Below are positions 49,601 through 60,775 of a stretch of DNA of 64,000 bases, piece after piece. The position numbers were made by a program, and so were the translations under genes. Each line of letters opens with the position of its first letter. The stretch's first letter is position 1. A model generated the notes under the pieces. That model saw nothing but the letters and a program-made list of their open reading frames with translations, ran no database searches and was not told the DNA's origin. This DNA comes from Neodontobutis hainanensis. Lineage: Eukaryota > Chordata > Actinopteri > Gobiiformes > Odontobutidae. The stretch lies in NCBI GenBank assembly GCA_024349245.1, contig JALDNG010000102.1, positions 461,001 through 525,000 on the forward strand, in the 5' to 3' direction.

Positions 49601-50931
49601 ATGTTACAATATAATGTTTGCCAAGCTCATGCAGACCAGTGATTATTCTATAAGGTATTGTCTAAAGACCATTTATACAGCAGAGTCTTCCACCAATTTT
49701 GCATTTTGGCAGTTTATTTGACGGCATTCTTGCTTCACAATAAGACACAACAATAATTTGGATACATCCTCAAATGTGACTAAACTAAAGATTGACTAAA
49801 CAGTAGAGAACACTATTAATACAAGGGAAATAATGACATCTCTGACAGTTCCAGCCAGTTCCAGAGTGTTTTGTACAGTATCATGTGTTTCCAGCTAAGG
49901 CTTCAGGGTTTACCAGCTGTGCTACAGAAACAAATATGTTGTTTGTGTCTGGTCTTTCACCATGTATCATTAGTGGACTTCAAGCAACAACACTACAACA
50001 CAAACCCATTAGGCTTGTACCTGCCATGTGTCTTATAGTACTGCCTTAAGACAGAAAAAGGGCATAGTAGCAATATCTCTACATTTAGTCGATTTAGTTG
50101 ATTTGTCTTTACTTATTGTCTTATGTATTAATATTATTCTGCCACACTACATTTGTTTCATTTAGGAAAGCCTTTTTCTCCGACACGTTAAAAGTACAAC
50201 TGTAGTAATCAGACTTCCAGCTTCCACTCTGCCAACATTTGAAAGCTTCAGTAGTCTTTATTAGCAGGCATTGCTTCACCTGAGCTACTTTATGCCTGTG
50301 CTGTCAAACCACACTGTCCCAGACCATGGTATTAAAAGAAATCACAGGAGCCCATCTGAACATGATCTATAACACCTCAGGGCTGCTCTGAAGTGCTTTT
50401 ATAGCAGATATCTGGGGAGAACACTTAACAGTCACAGACAGAAGCCATCAGCGTAGATGAATGATTTAATAATGCATTACAAATTGTTCACTTGGGGAAA
50501 ATCAACTGGCTTCTCTGTAGCTCTGAAGCTGATGTTTTGGAGGACTAGATTTGACTCATTCCATAAACTTAAGTGCTTAGTAAGTGCACGCAATCGTCTT
50601 TAGAATTGGTCCCGTTTAAATATTTAGGATTTTCATTTAAACTTACCTACATATAGTACTTGTGGAGACTAAGTCCATTTGCATTACAAACATTTTTCTC
50701 TGTGCAAACCAAAACCAAAACCGAGATTTTTACAGAGAGTTGTTGTAGTCTAGGTCAAGACAAGACCCAACTTTCAGCGATTATACAAACACCATACATT
50801 AGAATGGATGCCAGTGAATGGTTAGAAAATAATTCCAAGTTCATAATTAGACCAAGGCCAGACCAATGGAGGGTTATTGGTTGGTGAAGGAGGCAGAGTT
50901 ACAAGGAGATTGTGTAGGCCCAGGAAACATA
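46661..50931. other. long intronic stretch without a gene
   Basis: About 4.3 kb with no exon, RNA gene or recognised repeat. A G/A-rich patch occurs at about 47697-47765. Confidence 0.5.
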
Positions 50932-51276
50932 TGTTGGAAAAATTTAGACTAAATGACTATATAACTATATGCCTTGAATAGGCCTGTCTATTCATTTAGG
51001 TCAGCATTACCTGTGACTGTTTAGTCTAGACACTGATAAACACCATGGCATGACGTGATCGTTGACGCAGTACGAAGCTATATAGTCTTATGTATTCAGG
51101 AAGCATGTCAGACTGGTTATTCAATGTTCTACTGTATTGAGTTTTCTGTCTCTGGGTCCTGTATCAATGGTCAATAAACGTCTTCTGCCAAAAAAAAAGA
51201 CATCCAAAACATCCCATGCCGTCTTTTCTCTTGTGTGACTCTCCGCCGCTCTAAGGTTAACTCAAATATTCTAACA
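50932..51276 (+). mobile_element. solo LTR of an LTR retroelement
   Basis: A 345-bp unit beginning TGTTGGA and ending TCTAACA, which are inverted matches at 6 of 7 positions and carry the canonical TG...CA ends. It is flanked by ACATA (50927-50931) and ACATC (51277-51281), a 5-bp target duplication with one change. Inside are a TATA-like TATATAG at 51079-51085 and AATAAA at 51173-51178, in the order of U3-R-U5. No gag, pol or env coding sequence adjoins it, so it is a recombined solo LTR. Gypsy, BEL or endogenous-retrovirus origin cannot be told from the LTR alone. Confidence 0.75.
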
Positions 51277-52823
51277 ACATCTACTGTATGATCCATCCAT
51301 GACCGTATTGGTTAAATGTTTACATCGAGACAAGACATTTAAAAAGCCATCTACAGACTAGTCTAAAGTTCTACAACACAAGAGATGTGCAGATGAAACA
51401 ACATAGTAAAATCAATTATGGTTATTTAAATGAATAAATACTTTGAATGATTCAGAATGTTCTCTGATCACCAACTACTGGTTCTGGCATCACCTCTATA
51501 GAACACCTCAGTTCATATTATTTTTATAGTGTAAATTTATATAAATAATTATCTATTTAATGCAGAGACAAGGCCTTAGAAATATTGCATTTCAAAGTTT
51601 GCACTTAAAAGTCAATACGCTGAAACTTTCTTAAATCTCAGAAGTACTTGAGTTGTGGAGTTGGGACAAAAGCACCAGGAAGAGGACTGCTTTTGGGAAC
51701 CAAACAGGTGACCTTTCAATCCCAGACTTGTTTGTCTAACCTTTGAGTCTCTGCCGAAAGAGCGTTCCCACTAATTATACCTTCATCCTGCCGCTCCGTG
51801 GTGTTAAGTGCTTCCTCAGCATGCAGTTTCAGACTCAAGTGTTGCATGCACATGGCAGATGTGTATAGATTTATGATTTAATTCTTGTTTTAATATTAGA
51901 ACAGATTGAATATGCACACACTCAAGCTTTAATGATGCACTCTGGGTAATGATGTCATAGCAGGAAGTGAATTAGGAGCTGTAAACATGAATAATGTGTA
52001 GAGGAGCACATGTGAAGGAATTAAAGGAGGAACAGGCCCCACACACATTGCTCTTGCTCAAACTCCATCAGTTCTAATGCTGCAGATCTCAAAGTTTGCA
52101 GATCTGCCAATGTGCATTATCCATAAAGTCCATAAAACTTATTTTCAGCATTATTTTGAACCTTTGCCTTACCTGTAAATTGTTCCAGAATGCTTTCAGT
52201 TGTCATTTTCCGATTTATCACTCATTAATCATGTATCTTTGGTAAAATCCAGTAAAATTTTAGGTTGTTAGCATGGAACTCTTGGCCCAGTTTTGGCTGC
52301 CTTAAAATATTGCACCTTCTTTAACTAACCTTTACCACAGCAATAAAACGGATTTTATCATCGTATTTTATCCATTAATCAATTACTTTCACTACTACTG
52401 TTAAGGGTTTTAAAAAGATGATACATTTTTAACATTTCAAACTTATATAACTTCTTAGATACCTGTCACTTTTGTTTAGCCACACTGTGATTCTATTCTA
52501 ATAACTCTTCTAACAAAACGCAGCTATCCACAATACTTTTTTTGCAGTGTGTTAAATGCAAATAAGGTGCGGTGTGGATCTATTCTGGAAACGTGTTTGT
52601 GTGACTAATAGCAGGCATCAGAGCATCCTACTGATCTGGGGCACAAGGTGACCCTCTCCGTCTCTCTGTTACACACAAACACCAGACACACAAAGGCGTC
52701 CACTGTAAAACACCTGCTCAGCATTTCCTTGCTCCACTTTATTCCACTCTTATTCAAGGCTTTCGGTTTAGGATGGCGCCTCAGTAATGCCACTGGCCAT
52801 GTAAGCGTGTGGACATGCTTCTC
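51277..52823. other. intronic stretch without a gene
   Basis: No supported feature. Confidence 0.5.
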
Positions 52824-52848
52824 TGTGTGTGTGTGTGTGTGTGTGTGT
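52824..52848. repeat. (TG)n microsatellite, 25 bp
   Basis: Uninterrupted TG dinucleotide run of about 12 units. Confidence 0.95.
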
Positions 52849-53948
52849 TGATATTAATGGACTGCGAAGGTTAACAGCAGGGGTTTATGGGAGGAGACAG
52901 GAGAACACAAGAGGGCAATCCACTTCATAATTTACACTGTTTATGTGAGTCTACATGTGTTGGAGATGTAAGAGCCAAGGTTACACTGCTGAAAAAAATG
53001 TCATGGTTATGTAATGAAACAGCACCTGTTGGTCCAAGCTCAAAAAAAAATAAGTTGCTTACATCAAAAGCTAGACGTATAGAAATGGATTAATTGTACT
53101 GTAGCCTCAGATATTTGATTCTTCGAGCTGAAAGTCTCCTCTCCGACTGCCAGCGATGACCCAACACTCTTTACTCTGCCAAACACAGGAGCCTTGTTCA
53201 TCTCCACAGCCAATTAGGGAATCTTATCCCGCTCACTTGATGAAAGACTTGCAAATTGGGTCCCATCTACAAGTGCTATGCGCCATCAAAGGCTCGGGAC
53301 ATTACATTCCCTGAGTGCCAAAAAGCTAATATTGTTAAAAGTGGTGCTTTGGCTTTTTGCTGTTTGTTGTGGTTTAGAACAAGAGTAAATTTAAGTGGAC
53401 ACATGTAGCGCCGCACTAATCAGAAACCACATGTAGCCTCCAATAACAAAAGCTTTTTTTAATAGATTGAAGATCCAGAAGAATGACTTAGAAGTTTCTT
53501 GTTAAACGCATATGGAGGACATTTAAGCTAGCTACTCCAGTGGCATTAACTCACTTAGACTGCAAACCAGCCATCCATAAACACAATAACTAATGTCTTT
53601 AACCTCATGAACAATTGTCTTTGATGTTGCATTGAACTAGAACCTCGCAAAGACTAGATGTGTGTAGTTTTTTCTGATTCCGAGGTATCATGTGAAGATA
53701 ATCCATCTCTAGTCAAAGCTCTGATCTCTATGTGCAGCCACCAAAGCAACTACCTTTTTCTGTCCCATGCATCACTTACAACAGGTTCCACACAGATAGG
53801 ACAAAAAAATATAACACACACATGTAGAACTGTTGACACGTGCACTATGAAACTCTCTAGAGGGTAATTGTCGAATAAATCCAGCTTTCTACTTTGGCAA
53901 TGTGGTTTACGTTTGTAACCTGTGTTTTTTTTTTTTACCTTTTCACAG
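52849..53948. other. intronic stretch preceding the second CUB exon
   Basis: No gene. It ends in a strong polypyrimidine tract (T run at about 53924-53936, then ACCTTTTCACAG) that defines the acceptor of the next exon. Confidence 0.6.
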
Positions 53949-54061
53949 GTTGTCAGGGAGTAACATCCCGTCCCCCATTGTAAGCAACAAGAACTGGCTC
54001 CGCTTGCATTTTGTCACGGATGGCAATCACCGTTACCGTGGTTTCAGCGCACATTATCAAG
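53949..54061 (+). CDS. csmd3: CSMD family protein, CUB domain exon, second part
   Basis: A 113-bp exon entering in phase 2 and leaving in phase 1. The first base completes the Trp codon of the exon at 37158, giving W-LSGSNIPSPIVSNKNW, then LRLHFVTDGNHRYRGFSAHY and Q. The LRLHFVTD...GF.A.Y block is the classic C-terminal CUB signature (hydrophobic strand, Asp, GF, aromatic). No cysteine occurs, so this CUB has only one disulfide, as I recall for other CSMD CUB domains. The acceptor is TTTTCACAG and the donor GTAAGTTG starts at 54062. Together the two CUB exons encode 107 codons, a normal CUB length. The next codon starts with G. In human CSMD proteins a linker and then another sushi domain follow; those exons are beyond the window. 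Confidence 0.95.
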
Positions 54062-54169
54062 GTAAGTTGGGAACAAGTCTGCTTAGTGATTTACAAAAAC
54101 CTCAAATGAAATAAATGTGGCTTAGTCTTGCACATGACAGATTGTTTTTAAGTTTAAAGTTTCAGCATT

Positions 54170-54330
54170 TTTTTGTTTCTTTTTTTGCAATTTCCAGCTT
54201 TTCTTTTTCCCCATCATCTTGCCTCTAACTCCCTTTAATTACGCTTGTTGACTCCACTTTCCCTGCCTTTTCTCCTACTCCCACTGTCTCTTCTTTCCTC
54301 ATCTGTAGTACTTTTCTTTTCTCCGGGGGA
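54170..54330. repeat. pyrimidine-rich tract
   Basis: C/T-dominated + strand beginning just over 100 bp past the exon (CTTTTCTTTTTCCCCATCATC, CTTCTTTCCTCATC). No exon follows. Confidence 0.6.
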
Positions 54331-55020
54331 ACTTCTCACAGGCGTACAGTTAGATTTCTTTGACATAAACCCTAGCTGGTAAAAAATCTTTTGGAAATTC
54401 ATTTGGCAACATCTATGTCTCCCGACAGCGATAAAGAGAGGAGAATTTTTGGAACAACCGCTCGGAGAGTCTGTTTTACATTTCAGTTGTTTTTCTTTCT
54501 ATTGCTCTGCCATTGCTGTCCTCAGATCTGCTTTTGTTTTTTAACATAAAAATCTGGGAATTGTTGACCCTTTTTTTTCTATCTGGAGCAAATCAAAAAA
54601 TGCCTGGTGCAAAAAGTCCAAAAACACAATGTCAAAAGCTATGCATTCATTCTTATCATCTGGTAAGTGGTAGAAATTTGTTATCAAAAGTATTACTTAA
54701 TTTTTCAGTAAAAAATAAAATGAATGCAGACACAATGGATACCTTTCTTATTACACATCTACTGTATGGCCCTCTGCAGTGACATGGTGGTGAGTCTTTA
54801 TGCACACAGCCTATCCTCTGCCTGTATTTGATAACATGACAACTCGTTTGTGTAAAGTAAAAAAAAAAAAAAAAAGTACAGTAAATCTAAACAATAAATG
54901 GTTAAAGATTGTTTATTAACCTACATAAAGCTTTTACACAAGCACTTAAGGAGAGGATACTTATGACATAGAGACACAAACAGTACAAGAAGGACTTTCT
55001 TTAAGAAGGTGGATGAAGTG
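54331..55020. other. intronic stretch without a gene
   Basis: Nothing classifiable except an A run of about 17 bases near 54859-54875. Confidence 0.5.
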
Positions 55021-55118
55021 CCCATGAACACAACTACAGTATGAACTGGGGGGAGCAGGAATCAAACTGCCATCCTCACAGTTATTGGATGACCTGCTCT
55101 ACATCCTGGGCAACTAGT
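55021..55118 (-). repeat. tRNA-derived SINE fragment
   Basis: The + strand reads CCCATGAACACAACTACAGT, ATGAACTGGGGGGAGCAGG, AATCAAACTGCCATCCTCAC and GACCTGCTCTACATCCTGGG. On the minus strand this is the degraded head (GTAGAGCAGGTC, then GTTTGATTCCTGC) of the family at 7061, 22870 and 25631. The tail half is missing. Confidence 0.7.
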
Positions 55119-58100
55119 TAGCAATATGTCAATAGGTAAAGACTCTGAATTATTTTGGTATGATTAAGTGCAGGGGCTGTAGTTAGCGTTTGATTTAACC
55201 CACTGTAACTGTCCCTCGTTAGATACTAAAACAGACATTAGTGCTAAATAGTTCTTACATCTGAGAGAATGGAATGGGAAGTGGCAAATGTTTCTTTCTT
55301 AATAAATTGAAGAACACGCGAGCAAAACATTAGGAACAAATGTGTGCTTTTGTTTGTTGACGTAAAAATATTGTAAACTGCAGCCACAGTGCGGCGTAGC
55401 CTCCTTTTGCGTCACTGACCAGGTCATGATTGACACTGAAATTGCTGTGTGCCACTTGATTATTACTGACTTATTCCCTTCTGTGCCTGGGCTCTTCACT
55501 TCACATTCAGGTTCACAGTCAGTCGGTCAAATTTTCATGCAAGGAGAAATAAAGTGTGCATTCATCCAAAGTTACCACTTCTCAGGCAAAGAGACTCATG
55601 CTGCAAGAACTACGTAACCACTGCTATTAGGTGCACTAACAGGGATTACATGAAATGGAGAGCTGATCTTCACTAAAGAGAAAAAAAAGAGAAGGCACCA
55701 GAACAGAAAAAATGTTTCATCAATGTTTTTTTTTTATTACAATAATGTAATAGCAGCTTTTCAGAACACTACAGAGAACACAAAGAACACAACATCCAAT
55801 AAATTACATCAAACATAAGTTCAGAGCTTCAGAGTTCAGTGTTAGATCAATGTGATCCGCAATTATCTCCGTCTCGATAATCATTGTGAGAATGCATTGG
55901 GCATTTTGACGAGCATTTATGTGCTTTTTTTTTGTCTAAATGATTGTATAGCCATCCGCAGTTCCTCCAGTGTCAGTGAGTTAGTAAGAACAATGAGGGT
56001 AAAGCAGGGTTACAAGTATAGCAACCATGAGTATTTTGTCCCAGAAGCAGTGACAGCATTTCCCACAGCTTATTCTTACTCAGCTCAGATCCTTTTTTCT
56101 CCCTGTATTTTGTACATTTTTGCACAAAACACTCTGTATATTTTCCACACTTGATGCTTAACACTTCAAATATGTTCAACAGCCATTATGCTCATTTTCC
56201 CCTTTTTGTCGAGCTTTGCCAGCTGTCACTGTCATCACAGTGAAATCTCTCTGAACACCTTTAAAGTGATATTTATCATTCTGCAGACAGACAAGTGATT
56301 GTATCTTCATGTGGGATTCATGCATAACAGTTTTGCAGTGTTGACAGCATTGGATGTAGTGGAAATGAGGATCATTACCTTTAGCAGGTGTGAAGATTGA
56401 TAAGGACCATTTCAATGTAAGAAATAATGGTAACTCCTTGGCATTACCGATAAGAATGAACTCCTATTCAAGACCCAGTCATGATACAAGAGAACACATC
56501 ACCACAAGTACAGATTAATGACTGTCTGTGACCAACACAAAACTAAGTCAAATGTGTTGAAAACTGCAAAGATTTAAAAAGTGGTCTTATAGGACACATG
56601 CTCCAACCCTGTCTCGAGTTCCGACCACACAGTAAACCCTATACATGTTAACAAGAGCCAAAGTAAGACTAAACTTACTTGTTGTAAATAATTAATACCC
56701 TAATACAGTACCTCAGTCATATTTTGCTGCATTGCCACATGTGTCCCTTGGTCATATATTTCTTTATTAAGGTAATTAATACACTAAAATTGCAAACTAA
56801 TTTTCCATCAACTCTGCATCACTTTCCAATCAGTGGCTATGATGATCTCATTATCATAGGCCTCATATGACCCCATACGACATCTCACAGCTGCTTGTGT
56901 GGGGCTTTTTAAACCAGGGTGGACATGAATATGTATGAAACAGAATATAGGTTTGGGATGCCATTCATTTGCATAATGCATGAAGTCCACAAACTGAATC
57001 TTGGCTCAAACTGATTAATATACACTTTTTAATATGGGATGTTCAAATCACAGTAATATGTTGTGTTTTTAAAGTGTATATTTAAGTAATATACTGTAGA
57101 CAGATACAATAAAGGTACTAAAGGTAAGGTTTTATGACTAAATCGCACAGAGCCATTCAAAACTGACGTCTAAGACAGGCAATGCAACATTTTAGTGATA
57201 AATAAACATGTCTATATTCTGAACAAGAAAACAGGAAGAAAATCAAAATTCCCTTCGATTGTAAGTATGGATTCATTCCTCTCCTGCTTTTGCTCTAGTT
57301 GTGCCCTTCTCCTTGTCTCTCCTTGTGGCATTTTCAGAAAGTCATGATTGATTGACTGGCAATGCCTCCAACTCCCAGGAGATTTGATTTTAATTTGTTT
57401 AATTGATTTTAATTAGTATAAAAGGTTAATCACCATGCTAATGAGAGTGTCAGTTTGACAGGTTAGTAGAGTCTCTAACAAGTCTGCTTTGGCCACTCGG
57501 TGTCAGCTGCCACTCGTTTCCATTAGTCTGTTGAATTCTGAATGTAAAGTGCCGGAAAAGGAGGCTGCTGTCAGAGATATGTTGCATATGTTTGTGAAAT
57601 AACAGCGCAATGCTTGCACTGGAAATGGACATGAATAATTGTCTCAGAACTGTGGGTTTATTGATGAATAGTGCTCTATGGTTACATTAAATCACACTGT
57701 GGCAAGATGGATGCATTTTCTCAGTTTGTTTTATAATTAAATGCATGTCAGGAATGTTAGCAGCCAGTGAGAATAGATCAATGCTCTAAGGATACCCTTT
57801 CCGTTGCATTTATGGACATTAAAGATGACTGATGGACATGTCATTGATTTGCTACCTTTGTAAACGGCTTGCTACCACTTCTAAAAGACCACAACACTTT
57901 TATTCTTATTTATTTCCTATCATGTTCACACAAATATTCAATTCTTATAATATTTATCTGTTTATTGGACTGGGTTTGTCAATCCACAGTCTGCTCCTTG
58001 AAAATCTTCTTTTTTCTAAATTCTAATGGCACAGGCCTGAGGCAGTGTTGGTTTAGGGGTAAACTCTGTATGAAATCAATTCCAAATGTGGCTCCAAGAG

Positions 58101-58906
58101 ACTAAATGAACAAATCTGCTTTGGCAGGGTTAGTTTACTTTATTAGAGCCTGCGATGAGACCGCAGAGACAGACATGGCTCTAGGTGCAGCCATCCAAAA
58201 AAAGGACCCACTGTTTGTGGTTACAGGTCAGACACTTGACTTGGGAAGACTTCTGCTGTCACTAATGATTTAGGATTTATGCAGGGTTTAAAGAAAGCAA
58301 AGAGAAAAATGCAAAATAGTAACAGGTCAAGTTAAATGTAATGCTTTATCAGTTTAATTTAGCGCTGTAAGAAAATAAAAATGCCACAGTCCGACCATAT
58401 TAGAACCTTTAAATACGACTACAATGGCTGTAATTTTAATTTTCTATTGTCTTGGTAGATAATGTCAGTGGGGCTACTGTTGGTTAAGGTCGGACTATGC
58501 GCTCTGAACCTGCTCTAGAGCTGGCAAAGGGCAATGTTGCCGGAAATGAGACCGGCCCGGCGTTACACTTGTTAAACAAATGAGAAAAACATAAAGAGCC
58601 ATGTTTAGAACGAAACACATGGGTTTGTTGGTCCTGTCTCTCATGGCATAAATAAAACATTGAAAGTAAAAAAACTAGTCTAACAGGGCTCGTGATGCTT
58701 TCATGTGCAACTGCCAAGTTATGGATGAGCTTTTAGGAGTTATGTTCTTGTGCTTTTAACCTAGAAGTCAGAGTGTTGCATGAATTCACTGAAGTAGCCT
58801 AGTTTACAGTTGTTTCACTTTAGATCCTTTTATTCCTTAATCAAGCTATAAACACCTGACTATGTGATATTTTTATAGCATATTGTGCATCATATCATAT
58901 ATTAAA
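55119..58906. other. long intronic stretch without a gene
   Basis: About 3.8 kb with no gene or recognised repeat. A small inverted repeat (AATATACACTTT at 57017-57028, complement at 57071-57082) is at chance level for AT-rich DNA. Confidence 0.5.
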
Positions 58907-59167
58907 TATATCCTCATCTTCCATTTTTTCTATCATGTAATTCCCTTTAATGCCATTGGCTGAACTGGTTTTACCATTTGTAGTGTATTAAAACAGATGT
59001 TCCTGTTTTTCATATCACCACATGTCAACAATCAAATCACAAGAAAAAGAAGATCATGGTTGATTTGAATTTTAGCTGTAATGTTGAAAGAAGAGCCTTG
59101 CAGAGTTTCCCAGCAAACACACAACCAGGCAGTTAACCAACTGGTGCAATTTTTTGATATTCTTGCT
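58907..59167 (+). repeat. unclassified repeat, copy A of a direct pair
   Basis: Shares order and sequence with 63112-63369: CCTCATCTTCCATTT, TGCCATTGGC, GGTTTTACCA, AAACAGATGTTCC, TGTCAACAATCAAATCACAA, GAATTTTAGCTGTAATGTTG, and CAGTTAACCAACTGGTGCAA. The last 90 bp are the best conserved. No coding frame, terminal repeats or Pol III boxes identified. Orientation is set as + only because both copies point the same way. Confidence 0.85.
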
Positions 59168-60479
59168 CAAGCTGCAAGTTTAATGATTGTGACTGCTAAT
59201 TATCTGAATACCATATGTATTAAAGTCTGCTTGGTTTTTATGTAAGATTAGATAGTAACAGAACTTTTTGGTGGCTTCTAAAAACCTTTTTGTGTAAAAT
59301 TAAATCATCCATTGCCATGGTCCCACCAAACACTTTATTTTGCTTGGCCATATCCATATATGATGTATTAACTTTAAAGATGCAGTACCTAAAAACTCCT
59401 TAATCCAACCTATTCTATTAGGTCGTCAAACAGTTTTTCTCAAAGAAAAGAACAGAAAAGAGCAGCACATACGCACAGTTAAAGCCTCCCCTAACCAAGG
59501 GTTTATTGGTCTAAACCTAAATTCAAGCACATATGAGGTCCACTGTAAAGTAACCATGATTAATTCAGGCCAATGTATCTTTCAGTGTAGCCTACTTAGC
59601 AAGCCTGCAGCTCCTCTGCTCAGCTGAAGTTAATTGTCCGTTTGAATCCTTAATTGATGTTTAGGTCAAAGTCATTTACAGGAATAATTTACAGTGCCTA
59701 CATTTCCAAACAGCTCTGGGCCAGTAATACATTTGTTTATGTTTGTAAAGCTACATTTCGCAATAGTTTAAGGCAGTTAGATTATCTCACACGCATCTTT
59801 AGATCAGCGTTTTAAAAGGACCACAGTGTCAACAAGTACATTAGAGTCACTTTTCAATTAAAAGGCCTTTTCTTTGTTTTATTGGTGCTGACACTGATTT
59901 CATTTTGGTGTGTTTTGTCTGTCATACATTTACAGCTAAATGCAGCCCACTCCATTAAGTTTCCATTAGCATGTTTAATTGAAGCTCAGCTGGTATTCAA
60001 CTGTGACAGCCTTCACCTAAGGACCATTTGAGTATTCAACTCTGCATTACACACAAATGTAAGATTCTGAAGAGTGTTTCAGAAACGGATCTAGGCTTTA
60101 AATGTACAACATGCCAGTCCTGTGGGTGAATGTAGTCTCTCATGTATTTGGGAATTGGGTCAATTAAAGGCCATACTTTAATATGAAAATAGAGTCTGTA
60201 CACATTAACCACTTGGACAAAAAGTATCCTATTAATAATTTAGCATGAGTTACAGACACGCATACTAGGTGGAAACTGGACCTGGACTTGTAAGAAATTT
60301 ATGGCATTTAGGCTTAAAACGAATTTCTTCAAAAATTAAACATGAGCACACAATTCTAGAGTCTTACTTTTATGTCCTATCCACTGCCCCTATATTTCAA
60401 TGTCACCTCAAATCTATGGCTCACGATAGCGCAACACTAATGCTAAAGTATAAATTCTTTTCACCTCCCGCCACTGCTT
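59168..60479. other. intronic stretch without a gene
   Basis: Nothing classifiable between repeat copy A and the C-rich segment. Confidence 0.5.
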
Positions 60480-60775
60480 CCTAACCTGCCCGTCTCAGCC
60501 AATCATCGCTTAGCCCCATTTATTCAAAGCACCCTCTCTGCGGCGTCATCCATCTGTTTAGCCCATGCCACACCCTACCTTCACCCCATCAACACCTCAG
60601 CTGTTAGCACACTCGTCATTAGTATCAGCAGCTCTACCACCTCACCTCATCACCACCACCAGTGTCTCGGCTCCAGGGAAGAACCATCGCTCACCGTCTC
60701 TCCAGCCGGGGTCTGAGCACCAAAGTTATACTTCAAGTCCCAAGTTATACTTTTAATAAACATATCAATGCATTT
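60480..60775 (+). repeat. C-rich segment ending in AATAAA, possible retroelement 3' end
   Basis: Composition shifts to C-rich and GC-raised (CACCACCACCAGTGTCTCGG, CTCCAGCCGGGGTCTGAGC), with a CCAAT at 60500 and AATAAA at about 60754. A short duplicated word (AAGTTATACTT) precedes the signal. It resembles the LTR or 3' UTR part of a fish retroelement, but I could not find matching termini or a target duplication. An unannotated transcript end is less likely given the absence of any frame. Confidence 0.35.

Larger units (their letters stand above)
37366..53948 (+). other. CSMD gene: 16.6 kb intron splitting the CUB domain
   Basis: Phase 2 intron with donor GTGAGT and acceptor TTTACCTTTTCACAG ending at 53948. 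It contains a solo LTR, a CA repeat, a TG repeat and purine-rich tracts. No further exon is seen; the reading frame and domain are continuous across it, so none is missing. Confidence 0.9.

Noticed and set aside
57017..57082. 12-bp inverted repeat AATATACACTTT with 42-bp loop
   Set aside because: AT-rich arms of this length are expected by chance; no flanking duplication.
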